From positions 1 through 8,282 of the forward strand of contig JAEDOB010000084.1 in the NCBI GenBank assembly GCA_016302225.1: a stretch of 8,282 bases of DNA, in the 5' to 3' direction. Under the pieces are notes generated by a model that saw only the letters and a program-made list of their open reading frames with translations, had not been told where the DNA came from and made no database searches. The position numbers and the translations under genes were made by a program. This document shows positions 1 to 5,535 of the stretch, piece by piece. The stretch is from Oscillospiraceae bacterium (GTDB taxonomy: Bacteria > Bacillota > Clostridia > Oscillospirales > Ruminococcaceae). Each line of letters starts with the position of its first letter. The stretch's first letter is position 1.

Positions 1-201
1 GTTGATTTTTGTCCGCAGACCCTGACCGATACCTTCGGGGGACAGTGAGGCGTGGCGGATATTTGCGGGGATAGCCACCGTTCCTTCGGCGACTCTCTCC
101 ATTATTGCTTCGGGAGATAAGCCTTCCTTTTCCGCAACGGCTTTCATTTGCTCCGTTATAATGCCTTTTTTGGCGGCTTCCATTTGAGTTTTGTATTCCA
201 T
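1..201 (-). CDS. thiC: Phosphomethylpyrimidine synthase ThiC, N-terminal fragment
   Basis: This is the first 67 codons of a minus-strand gene that runs off the left edge of the window. ThiC is a cytoplasmic radical-SAM [4Fe-4S] enzyme that converts aminoimidazole ribotide to HMP phosphate, the pyrimidine half of thiamine. The visible N-terminus (MEYKTQMEAAKKGIITEQ, later EGTVAIPANIRH and SLSPEGIGQGLRTKIN) has the family hallmarks, notably the QMEAA.KG.IT opening and the G..AIPAN..H segment around residues 42-52. The catalytic core and C-terminal cluster cysteines lie outside the window. ATG at 199-201 is preceded by AAAGGA at a normal distance. A TPP riboswitch, an intrinsic terminator and a SigA promoter lie directly upstream, so expression should fall when thiamine pyrophosphate is plentiful. 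That context independently supports the call. Confidence 0.93.
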   Translation of the reverse strand, partial: MEYKTQMEAAKKGIITEQMKAVAEKEGLSPEAIMERVAEGTVAIPANIRHASLSPEGIGQGLRTKIN

Positions 202-222
202 GATAACAGTCCTTTCATAAAC

Positions 223-248
223 AAAAAAGTGCGCCCGACAAGGCACAC
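223..248 (-). terminator. Intrinsic terminator of the TPP riboswitch
   Basis: On the minus strand GTGTGCC (248-242) pairs with GGCGCAC (235-229) around a six-base loop, with one G-U pair. A run of six U (228-223) follows directly. It lies between the TPP aptamer and the thiC ribosome binding site, where an expression-platform terminator belongs. I infer that TPP binding favours this hairpin and ends transcription before thiC. Confidence 0.75.
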
Positions 249-282
249 CCGCATGAAAAAACAGCATAGCTAACAGCACAAC

Positions 283-369
283 TGCGTTATTTCCCTACGT
301 TGGCATTACCCAAATCAGGTCAGGTCGAAGTTTGATTACTTCCTCTCAGCCTGCACACAAGCTCCCTTT
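283..369 (-). promoter_or_regulatory. TPP riboswitch (THI element) upstream of thiC
   Basis: Read on the minus strand, the conserved TPP aptamer blocks appear in order: GGCTGAGAGGA, then ACCTGACCTGATTTGGGTAA, then TGCCAACGTAGGGAAA. The P5 stem is TTGG/CCAA here instead of the common CTGG/CCAG. That is a compensatory change keeping the pairing. The CUGAGA and GUAGGGAA thiamine-contact segments are intact. The aptamer starts within a few bases of the predicted transcription start and is followed by an intrinsic terminator and thiC, so it most likely controls transcription termination. This is a textbook element and context. Confidence 0.95.
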
Positions 370-375
370 TTTATT

Positions 376-405
376 ATTATATCACAAGCTTTGTCGGATT
401 GTCAA
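376..405 (-). promoter_or_regulatory. Consensus SigA promoter for thiC
   Basis: On the minus strand TTGACA (405-400) and TATAAT (381-376) are separated by 18 bp, and the -10 is preceded by TGA. Both hexamers match the consensus exactly. Initiation would fall near 366-370, at the 5' edge of the TPP aptamer, which strengthens both calls. Confidence 0.85.
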
Positions 406-722
406 TTTCCTAATTGTTACATATCTTTATTTTTTAAACCAGCTATAATTAAAACAAATAAAATAAATAGAAATATTAAAATAAAAATAGAAATCGTGAA
501 TTTGCTGTTATTTCAAATATATTAAAATAACAAATAATGAAGCTTTAGGACGATTGTTTGCGATGTATAGCACTAATCTGTAAATTCGGACGGGAAGGCA
601 CAGAAATTTGTTGACCTTATTCATATAAAATTTACACTTAACATTTTTGTAATGCTTTCATCATAATGAAAAATGTGGTATTATATCTATATGTATATTT
701 TTGACGAAAAGAGGCGAGCCGA
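406..722. other. AT-rich intergenic region between divergent thiC and chemoreceptor gene
   Basis: This stretch separates the thiC promoter from the start of the chemoreceptor-like gene. It is strongly A/T-rich and shows no convincing open reading frame or RNA gene. A weak A/T hairpin is present (TGTTATTT at 506-513 with AAATAACA at 525-532), without a useful T-tract. The right part holds the likely promoter and ribosome binding site of the plus-strand gene. Confidence 0.6.
638..667 (+). promoter_or_regulatory. Candidate SigA promoter for the chemoreceptor-like gene
   Basis: TTAACA (638-643) and CATAAT (662-667) each match the SigA consensus at five of six positions and are 18 bp apart. Initiation near 674 would give a leader of about 50 nt. 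A second possible -10, TATTAT at 679-684, lacks a good -35. I saw no sigma-28 motility promoter. Confidence 0.45.
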
Positions 723-2285
723 GTGAAAAAAATACTGATCTCTGCGGTAACTGCGCTTATTGCGGCGGCGGTGACCTTTATTTCTGCCGAGATAACGACC
801 GTTGCTTCTGCGGAAAAGGGTGCATCTGCGGCGGCGGAGGGTGCTGCGGCGGCAGTCAGTCAGTATGCCTGCGGGCTTTCCTCGGCGACTTCAGAGGCTG
901 CGGAAAACTATGCCTTTACCATTGTTCCCTACGTTGTGGGGACAAGCTTTCTGAAATACAAAAATCAGCTTATGTCCGATAAAGAGTACATATACGACTA
1001 CGTTCCCGTCGGCTCGACCGTCGGCTACCTTAACAAGCGGGACTATTCCGCAGTTGACGCACTTATGACGGCTCACAGCGGGAGCATTTCAGAAGCGGAG
1101 ATAACCAAGGACGGTGAGCTTATCCTTGCAGTGCCCGTTCGGACGGACGGTGCTGTCAGCGGTGCGCTTCTTTGCATCTCCGACCTTAGCCGTGTAAAGG
1201 AAATAAGCGGCGGATTCGAGGGCTACGATATTGCGATTTTCTGCGGAAAGACCGTTGCAGTTGGGGATAAGTCCCTGAAAACGGACGGTTCCGCTGCCGC
1301 CAACGGTGAGTGGAAGGTCTATGCCCGAGGTGAGATGTCCCGCACGCCTGCGTTGATAGGTTCTTTGTCGGTGGCACTGTTGGTGTTTGCGGGGGCGTAT
1401 TTGGGTATGCGTCTGACCGAAAAGGGCGGTACGCCTGCCGAAACGGTTGTTGTAAAGGCTGTTCCCGAAAAGCCGGTCAAGACATCTCCCGATTTAACGG
1501 AGATAATTGCAAGAATTGATAAGCTGGGAAACGGCGATTTTTCGTCACCGGTGCCGCACATTTCCGACAAGCGTCTGGAAAATTCCGTGAAAACGGCAGC
1601 GGACAGGCTTGGACGTTCGGCTTCTTCCGAGTCAAAGCGTGTTTCCGATGAGCTTGCACAGTTAAAAGCTTCTGTGGAGCAATCCCACCGTCGGATAGAA
1701 GAACTTGAACGTCAGCTTGCTTCGGCGGAGAGAAGGGCAGCTGTAAAGCCTGTTACCCCATCGGAAAAGCCTGTTAAAAATACTGTTAAGCCCATAGCAA
1801 AGACTGTTGAGAAAATCGAAGCTGTCCCCGCTGCGGATAACAGCGAGCTTCTCGGATTGAGGGAAAAGCTTGGCACGGTGTCGAAAAAACTGTCCATTTT
1901 ATCGGACAGATTGTCAAGCGAGCGTGAGGACGTTTCCCGTATCGGCGGGGCAATGACCGACATAAACAAGGCGTCCGACGGCATCAAGGGCATTGTTTCC
2001 GTTATAGAAGATGTGGCTTTCCAGACAAATATGCTTGCCTTGAATGCTGCCGTTGAAGCAGCAAAGGCAGGTGAAGCGGGTTCGGGCTTTGCGGTGGTCG
2101 CCGAGGAGGTAAGGCGGCTTGCTTCGGACAGCTCCAAAAATGCGGGGAATACGTCCACTTTGCTGGGCGAGTCTGCCCGTGCCGTTAAAAATGCGCAGAC
2201 GGCTGTTAAGAAGGCGTCTGACGGTTTGGACGAGATAATTGGGGAGTTGGACGGTATTATTTCGGAGATGAATAAGAAAGTCTGA
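723..2285 (+). CDS. Methyl-accepting chemotaxis-type transmembrane signalling protein with atypical linkers
   Basis: This 520-residue protein should sense an extracytoplasmic signal and pass it to the CheA/CheW array. TM1 is about residues 4-22 and TM2 about 208-230. Between them is an extracytoplasmic domain with a Cache-like piece (ILAVPVRTDGAVSGALLCI, about 134-152). A Pro/Lys/Val linker (231-256) leads to a HAMP-like segment (257-299, with KLGNGDFSSPVP), a charged coiled coil (about 300-340), a second Pro/Lys linker (341-374) and the signalling hairpin (375-520). The hairpin tip is canonical (EDVAFQTNMLALNAAVEAAKAGE, from 429), except that Ser454 replaces the usual basic residue in G.GFAVVA. 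Each helical arm is only about eight to nine heptads, shorter than common receptors. No CheR-tethering pentapeptide ends the protein. GTG at 723 is chosen because AAAGAGG (708-714) lies 8 nt upstream and the signal-anchor helix follows at once. Family is certain; ligand and CheA coupling are unknown. Confidence 0.9.
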   Translation: MKKILISAVTALIAAAVTFISAEITTVASAEKGASAAAEGAAAAVSQYACGLSSATSEAAENYAFTIVPYVVGTSFLKYKNQLMSDKEYIYDYVPVGSTVGYLNKRDYSAVDALMTAHSGSISEAEITKDGELILAVPVRTDGAVSGALLCISDLSRVKEISGGFEGYDIAIFCGKTVAVGDKSLKTDGSAAANGEWKVYARGEMSRTPALIGSLSVALLVFAGAYLGMRLTEKGGTPAETVVVKAVPEKPVKTSPDLTEIIARIDKLGNGDFSSPVPHISDKRLENSVKTAADRLGRSASSESKRVSDELAQLKASVEQSHRRIEELERQLASAERRAAVKPVTPSEKPVKNTVKPIAKTVEKIEAVPAADNSELLGLREKLGTVSKKLSILSDRLSSEREDVSRIGGAMTDINKASDGIKGIVSVIEDVAFQTNMLALNAAVEAAKAGEAGSGFAVVAEEVRRLASDSSKNAGNTSTLLGESARAVKNAQTAVKKASDGLDEIIGELDGIISEMNKKV

Positions 2286-2504
2286 TTGACATTAAGGAGC
2301 GAAAAATGGATTCAAAGAAAAATCAACATAATGTGGTCGGTAAGCTTAATTATAATAGGTATCGCAACAATTATTTTGGCGGGAGCCGGCATTTTAGGCA
2401 TAGAGCTTTCTGATATTGCCGCAAGAATATTGGGTGTGCTTGATTTGGTTTCACTTCCCGTTTTGGCATTTTCAACTGTTAAAAAGGCTAAAAGTAAAAA
2501 GTAA
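2286..2504 (+). CDS. Small two-helix membrane protein, start region probably frameshifted
   Basis: The open frame encodes a small hydrophobic protein with two predicted membrane helices. WSVSLIIIGIATIILAGAGI and ILGVLDLVSLPVLAF are the helices, separated by a short GIELSDIAAR loop, with a basic tail (KKAKSKK). The protein is unassigned. The start is a problem. The only strong ribosome binding site, AAGGAG at 2294-2299, points with ideal 6-nt spacing to ATG at 2306. That ATG is in another frame, which stops after 35 codons at 2411-2413. In the hydrophobic frame the possible starts are TTG at 2286, directly after the chemoreceptor stop, and ATG at 2331. Neither has a visible ribosome binding site. 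A one-base indel between about 2309 and 2345 would join the good start to the hydrophobic body. A recent mutation, an assembly error or a weak start at 2331 are all possible. Position suggests co-transcription with the genes on either side. Confidence 0.55.
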   Translation: MTLRSEKWIQRKINIMWSVSLIIIGIATIILAGAGILGIELSDIAARILGVLDLVSLPVLAFSTVKKAKSKK

Positions 2505-2533
2505 AATTACCATTTTCTAACAAAGGAGAGAGT

Positions 2534-2761
2534 GTGTTGAAAAACAGCAGAATTTGTCCCAAATGCAGAAGTACCGACATAGTTATCGTTGACGGATATG
2601 CGGGTGCATACGGCTCGGGAAATAACATTATGACAGGATTATCCATATTTTCCGCTGTTCCCGTAGACAGATATGTTTGCTGCAATTGCGGTTACACGGA
2701 AGAATGGATTCGCAGCGAGGACATCGAAAAGCTTCGGAACAGTTCAAAATCGCATACATAA
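2534..2761 (+). CDS. Small zinc-ribbon protein
   Basis: This 75-residue protein of unknown role has two CxxC knuckles, Cys8-Pro-Lys-Cys11 and Cys49-Cys-Asn-Cys52, which should bind one zinc ion. The region between them is Gly/Tyr-rich (GYAGAYGSGNN) and contains the sequence TGLSIFSAVPVDRYVCCNC. The tail GYTEEWIRSEDIEKL resembles a widespread family of short Firmicute zinc-ribbon proteins. No signal peptide is visible, so it is probably cytoplasmic. A strong AAAGGAGAG (2522-2530) precedes GTG at 2534; TTG at 2537 is also possible and would remove one residue. It follows the small membrane protein by about 30 nt with no terminator between, so both are probably on one transcript, which ends at the hairpin just downstream. 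Possible partners are nucleic acid or another protein; the sequence does not decide. Confidence 0.8.
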   Translation: MLKNSRICPKCRSTDIVIVDGYAGAYGSGNNIMTGLSIFSAVPVDRYVCCNCGYTEEWIRSEDIEKLRNSSKSHT

Positions 2762-2767
2762 AAATTT

Positions 2768-2806
2768 CCCGTCTGCAAGCTTATTCGGCAAGCAGACGGG
2801 ATTTTT
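2768..2806 (+). terminator. Strong intrinsic terminator after the zinc-ribbon gene
   Basis: CCCGTCTGC (2768-2776) and GCAGACGGG (2792-2800) form a perfect 9-bp stem with a 15-nt loop. ATTTTTT (2801-2807) follows. It sits 7 nt after the zinc-ribbon stop codon. On the other strand the tail is only AAATTTT, so it may also act, more weakly, for the convergent gene that stops at 2822. Confidence 0.9.
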
Positions 2807-2821
2807 TCAAAGAATTTTAGG

Positions 2822-3511
2822 TCAATCGGTAAGACCGAATTTCTTCATCAGCATATTGATGTAGATAGGCTGAATTATAAAAATTACGATGAAGCCCACT
2901 ACAAAGGTGAGGATAAGGCTCTTGATAAAGACGGGAGCAAAGGGTGGCTTTGCGGCGGACATTCCCTGTATTTCGCCGTTCAGAGCGGCAACCTTGCCGT
3001 TTAACTCGCCCAGCTGACCGTTCAGCTCGCCTTCCTTGGTCATAAGCGAATCATCTATCTCATCGGGCTGACTGTTTTCCAGCTGTGCCTTCACGTCATT
3101 AAGCTGCGCTGTTACCTCGCTGATGGACGCCTGAGTGTCGGCAAGAAGTGCGTTTTTCTCGGCTATCTGCGCATCGATTGCCTTTCCTGCGCCTGTTACG
3201 GCAATGAATACCATTAAAAAGGTAATGAGCGGAGTGTAGATAAGGTCGGAGATAAGTGCGCTGAGCAGACGTGCCTTCATGGTGCGAAGCGGGAGATTAA
3301 GCTTTGCACAGGCGGCATCGGAGATCTTTTTCATCGGAACGATAAATCCCAGTATCAGCGAGATTACCAGCGATACTACAAAGGAGCGTATCCACCCGGG
3401 GACTGTGAAATGTCCGCCGCCGAGAGTTCCCACCAGCGAAAGAACAAAGCTCATTGTCAGACCCATGAGCATACTCATTGAAAGCCCCATTTTTCTCATT
3501 GTTTTATCCAT
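2822..3511 (-). CDS. Four-helix membrane protein with extracytoplasmic coiled-coil loop (DUF2798-like repeats)
   Basis: From the chosen start this is 229 residues with four predicted membrane helices (about 12-31, 41-60, 86-106 and 192-217). A long coiled coil rich in Glu, Gln, Leu and Asn (about 111-183) lies between helices 3 and 4. The positive-inside rule (MDKTMRK at the N-terminus, KK and LRTMKAR between helices 2 and 3, MKK at the C-terminus) puts the coiled coil outside the membrane. The two halves look like one duplicated unit: WIRSFVVSLVISLILGFIVP resembles FIKSLILTFVVGFIVIFIIQP. The helical-pair pattern recalls DUF2798-type proteins, where I know of no such insertion. Function is unknown. 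An upstream ATG at 3529 overlaps the previous stop as TAATG. I prefer ATG at 3511, because AAAGG (3526-3522) is then a ribosome binding site rather than coding sequence. It is co-transcribed with, and probably translationally coupled to, the flavoprotein gene. Confidence 0.8.
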   Translation of the reverse strand: MDKTMRKMGLSMSMLMGLTMSFVLSLVGTLGGGHFTVPGWIRSFVVSLVISLILGFIVPMKKISDAACAKLNLPLRTMKARLLSALISDLIYTPLITFLMVFIAVTGAGKAIDAQIAEKNALLADTQASISEVTAQLNDVKAQLENSQPDEIDDSLMTKEGELNGQLGELNGKVAALNGEIQGMSAAKPPFAPVFIKSLILTFVVGFIVIFIIQPIYINMLMKKFGLTD

Positions 3512-3528
3512 ATTATAACAACCTTTCA

Positions 3529-4878
3529 TTATTTCTTTTTGCCGAATAAGCTGAACTTTTTAGCTTCGGGCTTGACATATTCCGCTTTTGGCATAGGACC
3601 GTTTTGCCGTGTTCTTACGCTGACATCGGGGACATTCGAGTCTGCGTCCATCAGCACGGCACGGTAGGGGATAAGTCTGCCTTTTTTCGTGCGCACAGCG
3701 TCCTCGGGGGAGTAAACTGCGCCGATATTCGGGTTTATTTCCATTGGCTTATATGCGCCGATACTCTTGAAATACGCATAATCTTCAACTGCCAGGTTCT
3801 GTATCTCCACAGCAAGTCTTGTAAATTTCAGATTTACGCCGACGCCGTAGAAATTTTCCGCATGACGCATTTCATTATTGTAAAGGAGAACGGCAGTGCG
3901 GATATGTTCGTCCAGCTCGTCAATATCGCCGATACAGCTGCACACGTCGCCGCCGAAGCCGCACATAGCGTCCGTATGTATCTTGAACATATTCAAATCG
4001 TCCACAGTGCTTTCGGAGGTGTCAAGGAGATAATCGAATATCTGCTCCCTGTAAAACGGTCTTCTGCCGAACTGCACCTGACGGTCAAGCCATGCCTTAT
4101 GGAGATGACCGAGCATACCGTTTTCCAGCTTGCCTACGCAGAAGATAATGTCCGTGTCCTTAACGACCGCTTCAAACGCCTTCATCCAGTCGTCCGCCTT
4201 GTTAAGACAGCAGACGCAGGTGGTGTAGCAGTTGTAACAGGCGTTGCAGCCGAGAATTTTGTAATCACGGACATTCACCCTTGAAACCGCTGCACCCTTC
4301 TCACTGAGAGCGGATTCCGCTTTTGCGGCGGCTTCGTTTACACGGGGATTGTTCCCGTCGGTAACGTCGAAAACAACGGCTCTGCACTTATCGTCCTTGA
4401 AGCGGACGCTTTCGCCAGACATATGCTCCTTCACAAAGGTGAACCAGCGTATCAGCTCCGCTCTGCCCTCGTCGGAAAGCAGGCTGACATCGTATTGCGA
4501 CAGGAATTTTTCGTATTTCAGACCGTGATTTTTCAGGAAATTCTCCACATATCCGTGAGCTGTGATGTCCATTATCTTGCCGCTGGTGGTGTAAAGCACG
4601 AAGGTCTTTTTCTTCATGCTCTCGCCGAATTTTGCGTACAGGTCGTCCAGAAACATCATCATCTGATGGGGCACGCTGAAATGGAACAGTGAGGTGATGA
4701 ACATTATCAGCTCGGAGCTTTCCATTGATGCGCCGTCCTCGTCGGTACATTCGCATTTCCCGCCTACCAGCCTGATGTCAAAGCTGTCGTTTTTGAACAC
4801 CTTTTCCAGATATAACGCCGATTGATAGGTAATGCTGGTTTCGTTTTTCGGCGAAAAGCTGAAAACAGTTACTTTCAT
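3529..4878 (-). CDS. Tandem flavodoxin-fold NAD(P)H:FMN oxidoreductase-like protein with cysteine cluster
   Basis: This 449-residue, probably cytoplasmic protein has two flavodoxin-like halves. The first (1-160) opens with VTVFSFSPKNETSITYQSA, an FMN-phosphate-loop-like strand and turn, and continues with IMFITSLFHFSVPHQMMMFLDDL. The second (about 165-270) has RAVVFDVTDGNNPRVNEAA, then the cluster GCNACYNCYTTCVCCLNKADD (210-230). IIFCVGKLENGMLGHLHKAWLDR follows, resembling the active-site loop of NADPH-dependent FMN reductases and iron-sulfur flavoproteins. Cys211, 214, 217, 221, 223 and 224 (CX2CX2CX3CXCC) could hold an iron-sulfur cluster; more cysteines sit at 306, 313 and 315. The basic tail is KKFSLFGKKK. 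The substrate is unknown; quinone, flavin or electron transfer are reasonable. ATG at 4878 is preceded by AAAGGGAG with 7-nt spacing, so an upstream in-frame TTG is rejected. It heads an operon with the membrane protein downstream. A palindrome in its promoter suggests repressor control. Confidence 0.82.
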   Translation of the reverse strand: MKVTVFSFSPKNETSITYQSALYLEKVFKNDSFDIRLVGGKCECTDEDGASMESSELIMFITSLFHFSVPHQMMMFLDDLYAKFGESMKKKTFVLYTTSGKIMDITAHGYVENFLKNHGLKYEKFLSQYDVSLLSDEGRAELIRWFTFVKEHMSGESVRFKDDKCRAVVFDVTDGNNPRVNEAAAKAESALSEKGAAVSRVNVRDYKILGCNACYNCYTTCVCCLNKADDWMKAFEAVVKDTDIIFCVGKLENGMLGHLHKAWLDRQVQFGRRPFYREQIFDYLLDTSESTVDDLNMFKIHTDAMCGFGGDVCSCIGDIDELDEHIRTAVLLYNNEMRHAENFYGVGVNLKFTRLAVEIQNLAVEDYAYFKSIGAYKPMEINPNIGAVYSPEDAVRTKKGRLIPYRAVLMDADSNVPDVSVRTRQNGPMPKAEYVKPEAKKFSLFGKKK

Positions 4879-4912
4879 TGGGACACTCCCTTTCAAATTT
4901 TTCCTGAATATA

Positions 4913-4941
4913 ATTTTACAATATTAAACGTTTAATGTCTA
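4913..4941 (-). promoter_or_regulatory. SigA promoter of the flavoprotein operon
   Basis: On the minus strand TAGACA (4941-4936) and TAAAAT (4918-4913) each match the consensus at five of six positions, with the optimal 17-bp spacer. Transcription would start near 4906, giving a leader of about 28 nt before the ATG at 4878. Confidence 0.75.
4923..4936. promoter_or_regulatory. Perfect 14-bp palindrome in the promoter spacer, likely repressor operator
   Basis: ATTAAACGTTTAAT is self-complementary over all 14 bases. It occupies almost the whole spacer between the -35 and -10 hexamers of the flavoprotein operon and touches the -35. A dimeric TetR- or MarR-type repressor bound there would block RNA polymerase. 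The cognate regulator is not in the window. Confidence 0.6.
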
Positions 4942-5039
4942 TCATATTTGGTGAATAGGGGTATAGAATATTTGACTGATTTATTGGTGAATTTGACCAA
5001 CAGAAAACATTTACTGTTGAAAACATTTTAATGAAAACG

Positions 5040-5079
5040 CAAAAAATCCGCCGTTCTCAAATCAATGAAAACGACGGAT
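5040..5079 (-). terminator. Intrinsic terminator of the trmB/STAS-like unit
   Basis: On the minus strand ATCCGTCGTTTTC (5079-5067) pairs with GAGAACGGCGGAT (5058-5046) in a 13-bp stem containing two G-U pairs and an eight-base loop. A T-tract (5046-5041) follows. It lies about 30 nt after the stop codon of the STAS-like gene. Confidence 0.85.
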
Positions 5080-5086
5080 AACTGTA

Positions 5087-5100
5087 CGATTAATGGGACA
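5087..5100. repeat. 14-bp inverted repeat, 3' UTR copy
   Basis: CGATTAATGGGACA is the exact reverse complement of the 14 bases at 5522-5535, which span the start codon of the STAS-like gene. This copy sits between that gene's stop codon (5110-5112) and its terminator, so both copies are on the same transcript and can pair. Confidence 0.75.
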
Positions 5101-5109
5101 TATTGTGTA

Positions 5110-5529
5110 TCAAAAGCTGTAAAACTCCTCGCTGACAAGCCATTCCTTTGCCTTTTCGAAGTCGTTGATAAATTTAAGCGCAAAGCCGCCGCCCGCAAGG
5201 GCATTCTTCAATTCCCGCCGGACGGATTTGTCCGTGCCCACAAACACCACTTTTGTGAAGCGTTTTCCGCTGTTTAGAAGCTTGTCGGAAATTGCGTTTA
5301 TAAGCTCGGCATTGACCTCGGTTTCGTCGAGATTTATGGCAATAAGCGACGTTCCCGACGGGCGTTTGAACTGCTTTGAATCGTTTTCCAGCTTCTCAAT
5401 GGCAAGGTCGGTGTGTTCATAAATTCCGTCCAGATGCTCAAACCATATTTCTCCGCCGCCGAAAAACATACTGAATGACTTTTTCGTCAGCCCCGGCAAA
5501 TCCTTCTGTATAATATCCTCCTGTCCCAT
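5110..5529 (-). CDS. Small STAS/SpoIIAA-like protein of unknown function
   Basis: This 139-residue soluble protein has no signal peptide or membrane helix. The visible pattern is alternating strand and helix: SLIAINLDET (61-70), NAELINAISDKLL (73-85), KVVFVGTD (93-100), KSVRRELKNAL (101-111), FALKFINDFEKAKEWL (116-131). That order resembles STAS/SpoIIAA-type anti-anti-sigma folds, but I do not recognise a family signature, so the fold is inference. The N-terminus carries FFGGGEIWF (22-30). ATG at 5529 overlaps the trmB stop as TAATG and has no ribosome binding site upstream, which suggests termination-reinitiation coupling. An AGGAGG (5522-5517) lies just inside the coding region. The start codon also falls within one copy of a 14-bp inverted repeat whose partner is in the 3' UTR. 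A terminator closes the unit. Confidence 0.75.
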   Translation of the reverse strand: MGQEDIIQKDLPGLTKKSFSMFFGGGEIWFEHLDGIYEHTDLAIEKLENDSKQFKRPSGTSLIAINLDETEVNAELINAISDKLLNSGKRFTKVVFVGTDKSVRRELKNALAGGGFALKFINDFEKAKEWLVSEEFYSF

Positions 5530-5535
5530 TAATCG
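5522..5535. repeat. 14-bp inverted repeat, start-codon copy
   Basis: TGTCCCATTAATCG (plus strand) covers the end of trmB, its TAA and the overlapping ATG of the STAS-like gene. It is the exact reverse complement of 5087-5100. Confidence 0.75.

Noticed and set aside
506..532. Hairpin TGTTATTT/AAATAACA as a terminator or operator
   Set aside because: It is A/T-only apart from one pair, lies in very AT-rich DNA and has no T-tract or adjacent promoter, so chance is a sufficient explanation.
701..982. A Cys/Gly-rich 93-codon plus-strand frame overlapping the chemoreceptor start
   Set aside because: It comes from reading GC-rich alanine codons of the chemoreceptor N-terminus in another frame. The genuine frame has a ribosome binding site and a signal-anchor helix.
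1712..2158. A 148-codon open frame on the minus strand
   Set aside because: It is a shadow of the chemoreceptor signalling hairpin, and its apparent composition comes from the heptad repeat of the real gene.
3604..4284. A 226-codon open frame on the plus strand
   Set aside because: It lies wholly opposite the flavoprotein gene, which has clear flavodoxin and cysteine motifs, a ribosome binding site and a promoter. The plus-strand frame has no recognisable family.
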